NCBI GenBank assembly: GCA_964030785.1
Contig: OZ034970.1
Coordinates: 37,995,901-38,059,900, forward strand
From: Siderastrea siderea
Taxonomy: Eukaryota; Cnidaria; Anthozoa; Scleractinia; Rhizangiidae
DNA length: 64,000 nt
Direction of reading: 5' to 3'
Shown: positions 24,514 to 35,703 of the stretch, one piece after another
Position numbering within the stretch: the first letter of the stretch is position 1
How the letters are laid out: each line of letters starts with the position of its first letter
Made by a program: the position numbers and the translations under genes
Notes under the pieces: generated by a model
Told to the model about the DNA's origin: nothing
What the model saw: the letters and a program-made list of their open reading frames with translations, nothing else
Database searches by the model: none

Positions 24514-25216
24514 ATGGCGTCCAAAACATTCTTAGCGACTTTGTTAGTGTGTATAACCGGTTCAATTCTTCTCGAAGTTTTTTGCTTTTTGCAAAAACGG
24601 CTAGAACCTGTAAGGCCACAGCAAATCAGCTTGTCATATACAGGTAAGAGTCAATATTTTAAAAGTAGGGTTTTGTTGGCCATGATTGTTTTAGTCAAAA
24701 ACTATGTCTTTAACTTCGGTGTGTGCGTATGCGAGCTTTGTGTTAACGCCGCGGCTTATCGCACAGCTCTAAATCCTCAGTAAGACGCTATCATGTGCCA
24801 TTTTCTTCGGTCCCTCTATTTTAAAGTTGTTTGTCGGTTTTTCGTACGTTTCTGTGTTCTTATTCAAAAAGCATCGATCTTACAATATTTTAAAAAGTAG
24901 GGTCAATATTTTAAAAGTAGGGTTTTGTAGGCCATGATTGTTCTGACGATGTGCCTTTATCGATAATCATGTTTTTATAGTGCCATATTCCCAACAGAAT
25001 ATAAATAAATCGCTCACAACTCTCGGTAAAAGCATGTTCAGTTGTAGACAAATTTCTATCGACATTTCAATTTTTAGCCTAATTCAACAAAATATTCAAA
25101 GCGATAAGACAGCTGAGCTAAGTCATCAGAGTTTAGACACTATGTCATTCTGTAACGCAAAAGACATCACTTGGACGCATTCTCGTTCCCATAGCCTACG
25201 ATCTGTTCTGTCTTAA
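24514..25216 (+). CDS. small secreted/membrane protein of unknown family, copy A
   Basis: Two exons: 24514-24643 and 24981-25216, joined across G|GTAAGAG ... TTTTATAG|TG, giving 121 residues. Residues 1-25 are a hydrophobic leader or anchor (MASKTFLATLLVCITGSILL). The rest is short, serine- and isoleucine-rich, with cysteines in SMFSC and MSFCNA. A paralogue with the same exon structure and preserved frame lies at 62287-62731, which argues that it is, or recently was, coding. No family recognised; further 3' exons are possible. Confidence 0.5.
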
Positions 25217-27437
25217 TCTTAATCTCCTGCAATTATCGGAAAACCCGGAGCTTTAAAAAGAACAAACTTATGATGGCTGCAAGGGCTGTTCCCTCTGCTC
25301 CTCATAATTATTTTATACAGTTTTAAGTATTTTTAATTCTCTTTTTACATATTTTTAATATCTGCTCATCATCATTATTTTATATAGCTTTAAGTATTTT
25401 AAATTCTCTTTATAAATATTTTTAATATCTGACTATCATAAATATTTTATATAGCTCTAAGTATTATAAATTTTCTTTCTACATATTTTTAATATCTATT
25501 AATTGTGTCCCCAAATTAGTATGGGATTTTCCCAGGCTATGTGGCCTTGACACATTAATAAAGTTTATCATCATCATCATCATCATCATCATTAAGAAAG
25601 CTGCCTTTCGTGCCGTAGTTGTTCAGAAGAACGATTGTCCCTGCATTTTGCTCAGGGGTTTTGGATTTGTATCTTGCCTGATTAAAGGTATAATATCATT
25701 GCATTTGCGTTATATTGAATTATTAAAAACTGGACTAGGTATATTGGATTTCTAGCATTTTGATTGGCTCAACGGAGCTAGGCTATCAGCTCATATACCT
25801 GCTCCGACCAAATATGGTCAATGAACACTCAACAACAAAATGAACAAATAAGCTGAAAGTTTTTTCCTCGCGAGCAACCCGGCGAGAAAAATGGACGAGA
25901 AAAATCACTTGCCAGCAAATTTAAATTAAGCAGAAATTGCAGCAACGTCACCAACAAGCATCACCAACAGCGTCGTCTAACACAAGTCAAAATTGTTTGA
26001 AGAAACTGTGCAGAAATAGAAATTTAAGCATTAAGCGTTGTGTTTACAATTAATTTCTTTCATCGATCGTCACGTCGATCATTGAAATTGAGCAAACGGT
26101 AGGTATTATCAGAAAGGATTTCCACTTCAAAATATCAAGACAAGACATAAAATAAAACACAATGAAATGGGGCTGGAGCATTTAATAAAAATTATCACAC
26201 ATTCATGGTGAGTCGGTGCGAAAATCATGAAGTAGTCTAAACAAGTGCTAAAAAAAATACAGCTGCAAACTACCAAGAAGGAAGGAAGGGCGAGATTCTT
26301 TTTCGGCTTTAACATGCAAAATCAGGACACTGGCTTACCTGCACTTGTTGTAGCTCTGTGTTCCAACAGGTCCAAATGCTCAGATAGAAATTGGATGCCA
26401 TGTAAACGGAGTTGAATCGCTTTTCCAGTTGTTTGAATGTTGTTTTTACCATTCCGTCCGCAACCTCTAAACCGAGAACAACTGCATTTTGCGCTTTGCG
26501 TTTAACAAACCATGATGGTGAATTCTAATGTTCCTCGCTACAGTAATCTTGCTTCTGAGCTGCATAGAAAATACCTTTTCAAGTTCAACTGTTCAAATTT
26601 GTTCTGTCTTCAGTTCGATCAAACACGCACATGATGGCTCCGTTGTGCGAACAGATTACAAACTTGTTCAGTTTCAACTCCAGCAGCTAAATGGTGAAAT
26701 TGTACAGCTTCAATCCCCTTTGAAAGATGATTACAACAATGTTCAGGAAAAATCAAACATGTACCATATTTCAGAGCCAATAATTAGAAGATTTTTTTCC
26801 AAAACGTGTGCTACTTTGTTCACTTTCGAGCAGTTTTCATTGATTCATTCAGCTTTGCAATGAAACGGTGCAACACTTCGCAAGGTTTTGGCGCCTTTTT
26901 CGTTCAGTCATGTGATCGATTCTTGTTCCGCTTAAATTTCTTTTCTCATTTTTCCCGTTCTTTCTGATTTTGTTTTTAATAGTGGTTAAGTTTTTAATAA
27001 AACAATTATTCTACTCGGGCTTGCTGGATATCAAATGATTATAACCAACTCGGCGCTACGCGCCTCGTTGGTTATCTATCATTCGATATCCAGCGCGCCC
27101 TCGTAGAATAATTGTTAATTGTACAGTTATTTTATTACATTCGTCTGGTTTCTGTTGTATGAGAATGTCAACTGTGTACTTATCGTTTCGCCACCCCTAA
27201 ACGCTATACTGTATTACGTTTTACCCCATCGAAAATTTCCAGAAGCATTTGGCGCCCAAGTTTTTAAACATCGACATCAAGAGGTCATTACAAAAGTTGA
27301 TGAAACAGTTACATGTAAGTTTATTTATGGACAAGCTGTAGTTTTGTAGAAAATGCTGTAGCGAGGAAAGAATCGCTGGCATTTAGGGACAATATCAACA
27401 CTTTGAATTCAAAATTTGGTCGCTTAATCATAATATG
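25217..27437. other. spacer with tandem repeats, microsatellite and hairpin
   Basis: About three ~60-bp AT-rich units (TACATATTTTTAATATCT) lie at 25330-25500, followed by a retroelement-like tail AATAAAGTTTATCATC and an (ATC)n microsatellite at 25567-25593. An ORF at 26528-26863 starts with a hydrophobic leader but is otherwise unrecognised. A foldback hairpin lies at 27001-27116. Confidence 0.5.
27001..27116. repeat. foldback element
   Basis: AACAATTATTCTAC and GTAGAATAATTGTT form the outer arms. GCTGGATATC / GATATCCAGC and GGTTAT / ATAACC continue inward to a GCGC-rich loop. Related in design to the hairpins at 6442 and 28595. Confidence 0.7.
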
Positions 27438-27765
27438 GGGCGCCAAACTCGTCAATATTCCATATGTATTTCTATGGTTTTTTTGACTTTTTATATGGTC
27501 AACTCGACATTTTATATAATCAACTTGAATTTTTATGTGGTCAACTCGACTTTTTTTATGGTCAACGTGACTTTTTATGTGGTCAACTATACAATTTTTA
27601 TGTGGTCAACTCGACTTTTTATATGGTCAATTACACACTTTTTATATGGTCAATTACACACTTTTTATATGGTCAACTCGACTTTTTATGTGGTCAACTT
27701 GATTGCATTTTTATATAGCCGAGTTTTTTATGGTCATCTGTATTCGACCGGTAATGCTTTGCGAG
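27438..27765. repeat. left terminal inverted repeat of the outer transposon, with subrepeats
   Basis: Contains about ten imperfect units of TTTTTATATGGTCAACTCGA (variants with GTGG, ATTACACA) between 27487 and 27735. The inverted counterpart is 61700-61901, with fewer units. The outermost ~130 bp are most conserved. The array is translatable as repeated FYMVNST-type peptides, which is coincidental. Confidence 0.8.
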
Positions 27766-27788
27766 CATTGAAGCTTAATCAAACAAAG

Positions 27789-28279
27789 ATGGCTGCCAAC
27801 AACGAGGATGTACAGCACATCTCTTCCGCATGTGCCATTGCCACCCAGGCACTAGAGGCCATTGGAAACCTGCAAAGTAGTGAAATCCGAAATTTGGCAG
27901 CCTCAACTGTTACTAACAGTGCTTTGAATGGCTCCAACCTGCCTACAAGCTCTTCCTCGATCGCAGCCGAGCTCGGCAGGAGATTCCCGACTTTCAACGC
28001 ACGTGGGGGAACAGCAAACAGGAAACGACCTTCCAGGAGCTCCATGACCCGTGAAAGAAAGTATGGGCGACCCAGTAAAACAATCGTCTACAAAGACTTA
28101 GTTATAATACCAAGCCCTAACATAAGCCAGGTGCCAAGTCATAGCAGCAAAGTCAAGCTTGAGGAGCGGGGCCTCATTATTCACGAGTTTCCATTCAACA
28201 AAGAGTGGACTCCCTTGGACTTGAAACGAAACATAGAAGCCAGCTACCTAGAGATGATGTTCTGTTTGAATTCCTTAAG
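27789..28279 (+). pseudogene. 5' exon of the transposon-borne HECT gene
   Basis: Begins at ATG 27789 (MAANNEDVQHIS), just inside the left terminal repeat, and ends at the consensus donor CTTAAG|GTAAGAG. It has a serine-rich N-terminal half and a basic stretch (NRKRPSRSSMTRERKYGRPS). A later segment (EFPFNKEWTPLDLKRNIE) is typical of the region before the HECT module in this cnidarian/fish gene type. Near 28250 the sensible reading slips by one base before the donor. The phase-0 join to the acceptor at 36501 fits the second frame, so the exon carries a frameshift. The BEL insertion lies in the intron that follows. Confidence 0.6.
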
Positions 28280-29148
28280 GTAAGAGTAAAAATAGCCTCC
28301 GAGTAATCAGTCATTACATAGATACATGGGTGGGGGGCTGGGGGCAGGGGAAAGCATTACCCGTTTTCAGACCAGGATTCAGACCTGTTTGAACACAGGA
28401 AAAGAGTTCCAGATACTTATGTTCAGGTCACTTCTCATTATAAGGAGAGAAGAATTTGAAACCATACTCCTTTGCAGACCTAATTGCTCGTACATGTACA
28501 GCCAATTTCATACAAAAGGTTGTTCGAGAAGCTTTGACCTCACGTCAGTTATAAGAGATTCCATGCCCTTTCATTTAATGGGCTTCAATAAATCCATCTT
28601 ATTCGATGGCTTAACATATAATACGCGCTGATATTTTGCGAGTTGAGTAGTATTTTTCCGAGCCCCGGGAGGAAAAATACGAGCAATGAGCAATGTCGGC
28701 GCGTATTATTATGTTAAGCCATCAAATAAGAGATTTGTTATTCCACTTGAAAAAAAATACATCAAAATTTGGTGAACCCTAGATTTTGCAATGCAATACA
28801 CAATTTTACTGTGTAATACCGTGGCATATTTTGCGCGTTCTCATGACCTTATATGGTAAAATGGGGCAAGAGTGGAATAATAATACATGATAAAGCCTTT
28901 TAGAGTTCCTATTTCTGTTTTTTTTTTTAATTATACAACTTTGTATCGAAACAAAACATCAAAAGAATTATGTGTATTAATACCAGTATGTTTAGATAGT
29001 CATACTCACTGTTTGCTGTCTCAGGCTCAAACATTGAAACACCTTGACCTAACACAATACGTTCTGAAATTTGTTCTGCACAAACGAACGTAAATTCTTT
29101 TCCCCTTTAACGCAAACACCCTAAATAGACAACACTCTTTGATGATTG
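28280..29148. other. HECT-gene intron, left part
   Basis: Intron sequence between the 5' exon and the BEL insertion site. It holds a foldback element at 28595-28735 and an unrecognised ORF at 28887-29093. Confidence 0.5.
28595..28735. repeat. foldback element
   Basis: ATCTTATTCGATGGCTTAAC at the left is inverted as GTTAAGCCATCAAATAAGAG at the right. Inner arms ATAATACGCGC / GCGCGTATTAT and TATTTTTCC / GGAAAAATA close on a short CCCGGG loop. Confidence 0.75.
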
Positions 29149-29153
29149 GATGG

Positions 29154-29507
29154 TGATTCGCGCCTATGCGTGAAGGCGTTACTTCTGTAGAAGATTAGCC
29201 AGGGATTTGAAGGTTTTGAAGATTTTATTTGTACTGGACTGTACGGCTTTGTTCCTTCATCGATCAGTTCGGGAAGCGTCCGTAGTTACAGTAGTAGTCA
29301 AAATTTGTTTTCTATAAATCCTTGAAATCCCACATCGACGACTGACCAACGAAATGTGTCCGTTGAAGAAGTGAAACTTAATGATTAAACTTAATGATTA
29401 AATCGTCACTTAATGTCACCTGACCTTATTTTTCCCGCCTCACTAAGTCGAGGCGATAACTGACAATATGGAAATGTTACGAAATTGTTTGCACGAAATG
29501 CAAATCA
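29154..29507 (-). repeat. BEL 3' LTR (left in window)
   Basis: 354 bp, TGATTCGCGCC ... GCAAATCA. Same length as the other LTR, with about six substitutions. Given the minus-strand coding, this is the downstream (3') LTR. Confidence 0.95.
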
Positions 29508-29636
29508 CTCCGCCCCAGTGCGGAAATTAGGTTTAATTAATTATACCTAATTGAGCAACGGCTATAAATGTAATAGCGTTCAATAATAAGAAACGTCAGA
29601 AAATAGTATGTCTATTGCTTCCGGGAACTAGCTTAA

Positions 29637-30404
29637 TTAGGAAAATTCCGCATTTAGTTCCTCCTTGGTTGCTAGGAGACACAACTTGTGGATTGGCCTG
29701 TCGTATTCACCATTCTGGGTCTTGATTCTGGCCTTTCTGACCAAGCCATCCTTTCCTGGATACGTGACAATGATACGCGCCAACTTCCACTGAGACCTTT
29801 TGTGGTTCTGATCCAACTCCAAAACTAGATCATCAACGTGAACATTTTCTCTGGTTCGGAACCACTTGTTTCGTGGTAACAGATTTGGCGCGAAGTATCG
29901 CATCCAGCATTTCCAGAATTCATTGACTCGATCTTGTGTGCTTCTCAGAAGATGTCTGGGGTTGATCCTTTCTTCGGGTTCTGGTTGAGGTAGTGGAAGA
30001 TGATGACCTACAAGAATATCGTTCGGTGTGATGGGGGGACTTTCCCAGATGTCATTGGAACTTGGATACAGAGGACGTCCATTGATGATGTAGTTTGTCT
30101 CTGACAGAAATGTTCTCCATTGCTCTTCTGTAAAGGCTTGGTTCTTGCACGTAGCATTGAGACTTTGTCTGACAGACTTGATGAGAGTTTCGACGACGCC
30201 ATTTTGATGACTTGCATGAGGTATGTTCCATTGCCACTTGAAATCGCAACAGAAATCCTCAGATAGAACACTTTGAATCTTGGGAATGTTCCAGCTCTGC
30301 ATAATTTCCTTTAAGTAACCTTGCGCACCTACAAAGTTTGTTCCACGGTCGGACCAACAAACACTCTGGTGGCCACGCAAGCTCGCGAAACGACGGAACG
30401 CCAT
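29637..30404 (-). pseudogene. BEL integrase C-terminal part (separated by deletion)
   Basis: A 255-codon frame beginning at MAFRRFASLRG. It contains the second acidic residue of the integrase core (WSDRGTNFVGA) and the glutamate region (NGVVETLIKSVRQSL). The BEL C-terminal domain follows (HVDDLVLELD ... RPIHKLCLL). The preceding frame stops 11 bp upstream at a point where the core strand between the first and second acidic residues should be. The join therefore looks like a short internal deletion that also changed frame. Confidence 0.85.
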
Positions 30405-30414
30405 CAGAAAGGCA

Positions 30415-32745
30415 TCAGATGCAGGTGAATATTACTACTTGAGCTTCTTTCAGAGTCTTCCGATTGAGTTTAATATGCAAGGGACCAAACATGTTAATGG
30501 CGGTGTTGGAAAAGGGAAGGAAACCTGCTGCCACTCGTAAAGATGGGATCTGCCCCATTAGCTGCTCCAGCGGTTTTTTGCGAAGTTTCCTGCAGGTGAT
30601 GCACTTTGAAGTGAGGGCTTTGGACATGCTGCGGACTCCTATAATCCAGTATTTCCTCCTGGCTTCATGGATTAAACTTTTGTATCCGCAATGTCCACGC
30701 TTGTCGTGCAGGTGGCGCAGTAACAGCTTGACAAGTAGATGGTCGCGTGGTAGGATAACGGGGTTTCTCATTTCTTGTGGCAAAGATCTGGCATCTTCGC
30801 GTCGTCCCTGAGCGCGAAGTAGTCCGTTTTCGTCCAGGTTTGGAATTAATTTCTTGTCAATGACAGAGGGATCTAAGTGTAGTTGACTCCACTTGAAGAG
30901 TTGATTCTCAGATTCTTTTAATTCTTGTACGGTGATGGGGCCTGTCTTCGCATTCTTTTTACTGGCATTTTGAACGAAACGGCGAACGTAAGCGAGTGTT
31001 CTTCGTATCCTTGGAAATGTTGAGCAGGTCTTCAGTAATTGGTGAAGAATGGGGTTATCTTCTGACTTGACTCGCTCCAGTTTGACGTTGATTTCTGCTG
31101 TGGCTGCTTCGTGTTTTATAGCGTTAACTTCTGCTATGGTTGCTTCGTGTTTAACGGGCATGTTAGTCTTCTCGGAGGTTTTTGTTTCCATTACGACTTC
31201 AGTCTCTTCTCCACGAATACTTTGGTCTTCAATTTGAAACTTGGGCCATTCGGGTTCGGGCAAGTGGAGGAAAGAGAGTCCCTCTAGCCAATCTGTAAGT
31301 CGTGATGGTTCGGTTCCTCTGGTAAGAATGTCAGCGGGATTACTCTTCGACCTCATGTAACGGAAGTCATCCACTCCGACAGTTTCTTGGATCTCTGCTA
31401 CTCTCGCTGATACGAAAGGTTTAAATTGTCGTGGTGGGGTCCTTATCCAAGACAAGACGGTAGAGGAGTCCACCCAGAAGATTCGTTTGCAATCTTGGAT
31501 GTTCGCGAACTGCAGTGACGTTCTGCAAGTATCATACATCCTTGCAAGTGTTAAACAACCCATGAGCTCCAGTCTCGGGATCGTCTTCTTTTTCAACGGG
31601 GCAACGAAGGACTTGATCAGGACAGGGACGCACTTGTAACTTCCATTCTTTAACTCCCATCGGAGGAAAATGACTGCACCGTACGCTTTCTCGCCACCAT
31701 CACAGAATCCCTGGACTTGCGGTATCCCAACTGCATGACTTGGTTTCAACTTTCGATCGAATTCGAACGCAAGGAGATGATTCATGGTTTGCACATTTTC
31801 CATCCGCTTCCTTTGAATGCTCGCTGGCAGGATCTCGTCCCAGCTATAGCCTGAACTCCACAGTTCTTGTAAGTCGATTCTAAACTTTATTGCTACGGGT
31901 ATCACAAGACCAATGGGGTCCCATAATTTGCCAACAAGACCTAAGCATCGTCTCTTTGTCAGGACATCGGTCAGGCCAAGGTCGTTCTTTTTCAGGGTAA
32001 ACTTGTCTGTCTGTTTATCCCATCGTAGACCCAGTAGATCCGTTGACCGTTCATCGTTAGATTGGTCGATTTCTGTCTGGTTAGAATGCCAAGTTTTAAT
32101 CTGGAAGTGGCCTTTCTCGAGGATGGCGTCAATGTCGTTGATAATCTGCTCAGCTTTTGCTGTAGTTGCTCTGGACCCACCGATATCATCCACGTACGCA
32201 TGGTCTTGAAGTTCCTTTGCAGCTTCCGGGAACTCAGCTTGCGATAACTTTGCCAGAGTATTGATGGCGTTAGTTGCTATGTCGGGAGCTGGTTTATCAC
32301 CAAAGTTCAATCTGAGCCATTGATACACAGTTGGTGAATCATTTGTCTTACTTCTCCACAGGAACCTGTGATAAACTTGATCGTCAGGATGCACCAAGAC
32401 TTGATTAAACATTTTGCGCACATCACCAGTGAATGCCACTTCGTTCCATCGCCATGCTGCCAGTACATCGAAGAGGCTGTTGATGAAGTTAGGACCTTTC
32501 TCGAGATAATCGTTAAGCGAAAGACCATCGTGACCTTTCGAAGATGAGTCAAAGACAAGTCGAACTTTTGTGGTCCTTTCTGGCGTGAACACGGCTTGCA
32601 GTGGTAGGTACCATTCAGGTTTACCATGATCGATTTGTTCAGGTGGAACCTTTTTCACAAAGTCTTGATCCAATAACTTTTGAACTTCTTCGTCAACAAC
32701 TTTAAAGCAACCCTTTTTCTGGAACGACTTTTCAGCAGAAAACAT
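30415..32745 (-). pseudogene. BEL pol: reverse transcriptase, RNase H and start of integrase
   Basis: 776 codons. The RT fingers/palm appear first (RLVFDSSSKGHDGLSLNDYL), then the catalytic YVDD motif near residue 183 (DHAYVDDIGGS). The Pao-type RNase H follows (FCDGGEKAYGAVIFLRW, WVDSSTVLSWI), then the integrase zinc-binding region (HLHDKRGHCGYKSLIHEARR, CITCRKL). The first integrase core motif reads INMFGPLH; other BEL integrases carry Asp at the position occupied by Asn here, so catalysis is probably lost. The frame ends at 30415 by the deletion noted for the next segment. Confidence 0.85.
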
Positions 32746-32750
32746 CCTTT

Positions 32751-34925
32751 TCAGAGCGATGTCGTAGTTACTCTGTTTGGGGGTCCTGCTTCCTTCCAGG
32801 GCATCCTCACTTGTATTCTCCCGTCAACTAAGGTAGTTGAAGTTGCGAGGGACTTTACGAACTTGCTTTCACGTAACACGTTTTCACTGCATGTACAGAG
32901 TTTGGTTGGTTTGACGCCAAGGAGGTCTTGGTGAAGGAGTTTTTTGATATCCTCTACGATACTTACTGTCCCAACTTCTATTGACTGAATTTGAGATGTG
33001 GTAGAACTGTTTGACTCAAACTGTCCCAGAACGTACCATCCAAAACAGTTTCTTTTCGCGATAGGTTCTCCTGGTTCTCCGGACACTGTGTGGATATCAA
33101 CGAAAGCTTCTACGAAGTCTGTGCCGATAAGGATATCTATGGCACCACCCGAAAGATGCAGCTTATCAGAAACGTTCTTCAAATGGGTGTATTGTCCCAC
33201 TAATTCTTTAGAAATTGTTTTGGCATTACTGCAAGGTCTCGTAACAGTGTACACTTGAAGGGTCTTCGTAATATCTTCGTCAGTAGGTGAGGCAAGCGTG
33301 ATATCGATTACCTGTGAAGGTTCGTTTTTCTTCTTCCCCCCAGCCAAATTCATAGTGAGATGCGTTGCTGATCCATTTAAGCCAAGTCGTCTAGCTGTAT
33401 TTTTGGAGAGTAGGCTGGTGTTAGATCCAGAGTCTAACATTGCAAGAACTTCGACAAAGTTTCCATTTCTGTTCATGAGTTTAACTTTTTGAACAGGGCA
33501 CAAACCAGTGACAGGTTTTAACTTTGCTTTCTGGTACACAGCATTTCCTTGGATGTTGCCATTCGACGTAGTTGAGGGGCCTTGGAATTGACTTTGGAAA
33601 GGTGCTGCTCTTGGATTCGAATTTGTGTTTGTTTCGCCAGTCCTATCATTATGTAGAGACCGGTGGTGGTTTTTTCTGCATTTGTCACAGGTTGAGCCAT
33701 CTGGTTTCTTGCAATCGTTTGTGTGATGCGCTCTTAGACACTTGCGACATCGCCAATGTTGCTTAACAATCTCCCACCTTTGATTGCCTGTTAAAAGCTG
33801 GAACGTAGGACAGGCAGCCAGATGATGTTTGGTTTTACAGCCAAGTGGACATGCTTCATCATCAGTTTCTTCGCCATTGGCGGCATTATTTTCTGTCTTC
33901 TTAGGACCCTTGTCCCGGCGACTTTCATTCCTTTCCTCAGAGACGAAGCTCCTTTTGCCTCGGGAGCGAATGCTTGCTTCCTGATGTAACCAGGCGACGA
34001 GGTTGCTAACGGTTTCTTGTTTCCCTTCTCTTTTCATCTCTCTACCAAAATGAGAATTGTCGTTTGGATCGAGTTTGGACAAACGTTGGGACATAAGGAA
34101 TGGTGCTTCTGGAGACTCTAGCACAGGGCACCCATTATCCTCCATATCGTTTACGTAGCAAGACACTGTTGTGGCGAAGTGTGTAAAGGACTTGGAATCT
34201 CGTCTGACTGGTTTAAGATTGTTTATTTCAGACAGCAATTCATCCATTAATTTTCGTCGGTCTGCGAACTCGGTATCCAAGATGTTCCAAGCGCTGTCAA
34301 TGGTTTTACAGGTTTTAACCTGGTCAGTCCACCACGAACCCTTTGGCAATGCGTTTCGGAAAAGTTGCAATTGTTCATCTTTATCCTGACCGTATTTCGT
34401 CATCCAATGATTGAGTTCCTTTTTCCACGTGGCATAAGATCTGTGACCTCCATCCCATGTTGGCACTGGTAATCGTTGTAGACCACTTAAGTTTGGTTTT
34501 GATCCTAAGGTGTCCGCCATTTTTGCTACTGCTGATGTCATTGATGACACTGATGATGTCAGAGCCTCCAGGGTTTCAGAGTCCTTACGAGACGCTTCAG
34601 AAGAATTTTGTTCCTTTTGATAAGCAGCAAATTTCAAAGCAATTTGAAGAAAATCCGCCTTGGCCTTGTCTCCAAGTTTTCTGGTCGTTAAAAAGGGTCC
34701 CTCGTCTGTGGCAGCGCCTTCATCAACCAGTTTGTCTAAAATCGTTTCTTGCTGCTTTTTGATTTGCCTATATCTCGTCTCTACTTGAGTGAATGCTGCT
34801 TCAAGTGTTTTGAGTTCTGGTTTTACTGAGAAAAATGTTTCAAATTCCTCCATTAGCTCGTAGAGGATGTTTACAGCGTTGTCCATTTTTCCTGCGAGGG
34901 TTTTGACGTCTACTTTAAGCGGCAT
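32751..34925 (-). CDS. BEL gag and aspartic protease (frame ends at a frameshift)
   Basis: 724 codons from ATG 34925 (MPLKVDVKTL). An N-terminal coiled coil is followed by a DUF1759-type gag domain (WDGGHRSYATWKKELNHWM). Cys/His knuckles follow (CPLGCKTKHHLAACP, WRCRKCLRAHHTNDC, CDKCRKNHH), then a retropepsin-type active site (LAMLDSGSNTSLLS). The frame stops at 32751 right after a run of five C near 32787, and the next frame continues the polyprotein. BEL elements usually have one gag-pol frame, so this is probably a single-base frameshift, though programmed slippage cannot be excluded. Confidence 0.85.
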   Translation of the reverse strand: MPLKVDVKTLAGKMDNAVNILYELMEEFETFFSVKPELKTLEAAFTQVETRYRQIKKQQETILDKLVDEGAATDEGPFLTTRKLGDKAKADFLQIALKFAAYQKEQNSSEASRKDSETLEALTSSVSSMTSAVAKMADTLGSKPNLSGLQRLPVPTWDGGHRSYATWKKELNHWMTKYGQDKDEQLQLFRNALPKGSWWTDQVKTCKTIDSAWNILDTEFADRRKLMDELLSEINNLKPVRRDSKSFTHFATTVSCYVNDMEDNGCPVLESPEAPFLMSQRLSKLDPNDNSHFGREMKREGKQETVSNLVAWLHQEASIRSRGKRSFVSEERNESRRDKGPKKTENNAANGEETDDEACPLGCKTKHHLAACPTFQLLTGNQRWEIVKQHWRCRKCLRAHHTNDCKKPDGSTCDKCRKNHHRSLHNDRTGETNTNSNPRAAPFQSQFQGPSTTSNGNIQGNAVYQKAKLKPVTGLCPVQKVKLMNRNGNFVEVLAMLDSGSNTSLLSKNTARRLGLNGSATHLTMNLAGGKKKNEPSQVIDITLASPTDEDITKTLQVYTVTRPCSNAKTISKELVGQYTHLKNVSDKLHLSGGAIDILIGTDFVEAFVDIHTVSGEPGEPIAKRNCFGWYVLGQFESNSSTTSQIQSIEVGTVSIVEDIKKLLHQDLLGVKPTKLCTCSENVLRESKFVKSLATSTTLVDGRIQVRMPWKEAGPPNRVTTTSL

Positions 34926-35092
34926 TTTGAACGGAATTCACTTTACGTAAATATACTTTAACTCCAGCCTCGATTTCATGCGATGTTACTACCAGCGGGC
35001 TTCGAAGTCTTTGATTTTGACAATCCAGCAACAAAGATAAAAATGAAAACGTCAAACAAATCAAATGTCCTTACTTTTCCTTCGCAAATACA

Positions 35093-35328
35093 ATTCGGCG
35101 TAATCTTGATGAAGATTCAGCGTAAGTTGAGGGCGCGATGATTCAGCGTAATCTGTGGCAGCTCAACTTGTGATACGAAGTTTGGCGGTTGTCAATAACT
35201 CGATTCGGCGTAATCTTGATGAAGATTCAGCGTAAGTTGAGGGCGCAATGATTCAGCGTAATCTGTGGCAGCTCAACTTGTGATGTGAAGTTCGGCGGTT
35301 GTCAATAACTCGATTCGGCGTAATCTTC
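35093..35328. repeat. 110-bp tandem repeat in the BEL leader
   Basis: ATTCGGCGTAATCTTGATGA begins at 35093 and 35203, and a partial third copy at 35313: exact period 110 bp, with the two full units nearly identical. It lies between the 5' LTR and gag, where the primer-binding and packaging region is expected. Each unit also contains internal GATTCAGCGTAA repeats. Confidence 0.9.
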
Positions 35329-35344
35329 GAGGACAAATTTTGAC

Positions 35345-35698
35345 TGATTTGCGCCTATGCGTGAAGGCGTTACTTCTGTAGAAGATTAGCCAGGGATTTG
35401 AAGGTTTTGGAGATTTTATTTGTACTGGACTTTACGGCTTTGTTCCTTCATCGATCAGTTCGGGAAGCGTCCGTAGTTACAATCGTAGTCAAAATTTGTT
35501 TTCTATAAATCCTTGAAATCCCACATCGACGACTGACCAACGAAATGTGTCCGTTGAAGAAGTGAAACTTAATGATTAAACTTAATGATTAAATCGTCAC
35601 TTAATGTCACCTGACCTTATTTTTCCCGCCTCACTAAGTCGAGGCGATAACTGACAATATGAAAATGTTACGAAATTGTTTGCACGAAATGCAAATCA
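35345..35698 (-). repeat. BEL 5' LTR (right in window)
   Basis: 354 bp, TGATTTGCGCC ... GCAAATCA. It is upstream of gag in the minus orientation and should contain the promoter. Flanked on its outer side by the GATGG duplication. Confidence 0.95.
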
Positions 35699-35703
35699 GA
35701 TGG

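Larger units (their letters stand above)
29149..35703 (-). mobile_element. BEL/Pao LTR retrotransposon with target duplication GATGG
   Basis: Two 354-bp LTRs (29154-29507 and 35345-35698) begin TGATT and end AATCA. The element is flanked by perfect 5-bp duplications GATGG (29149-29153, 35699-35703). Gag-pol runs on the minus strand with the BEL/Pao domain order DUF1759-type gag, zinc knuckles, aspartic protease, RT (YVDD), RNase H, integrase and C-terminal DUF5641-like domain. The LTRs differ at about six positions (roughly 98% identity), so the insertion is fairly recent. Pol is broken in two places. Confidence 0.95.

Noticed and set aside
25567..25593. Short repeated ATC units as a CRISPR-like array
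   Set aside because: Simple microsatellite with no spacers, in an animal genome.
26528..26863. 111-codon ORF with hydrophobic leader
   Set aside because: No homologous copy or splice structure to support it; the leader could be chance in AT-rich DNA.
27435..27788. N-terminal extension of the HECT 5' exon with repeated FYMVNST-like peptides
   Set aside because: It is translation of the terminal-repeat array; the ATG at 27789 lies just after the repeat.
35093..35328. 110-bp repeats as part of the BEL LTR
   Set aside because: They lie inside the element, beyond the TGATT...AATCA boundaries, and are absent from the other LTR.
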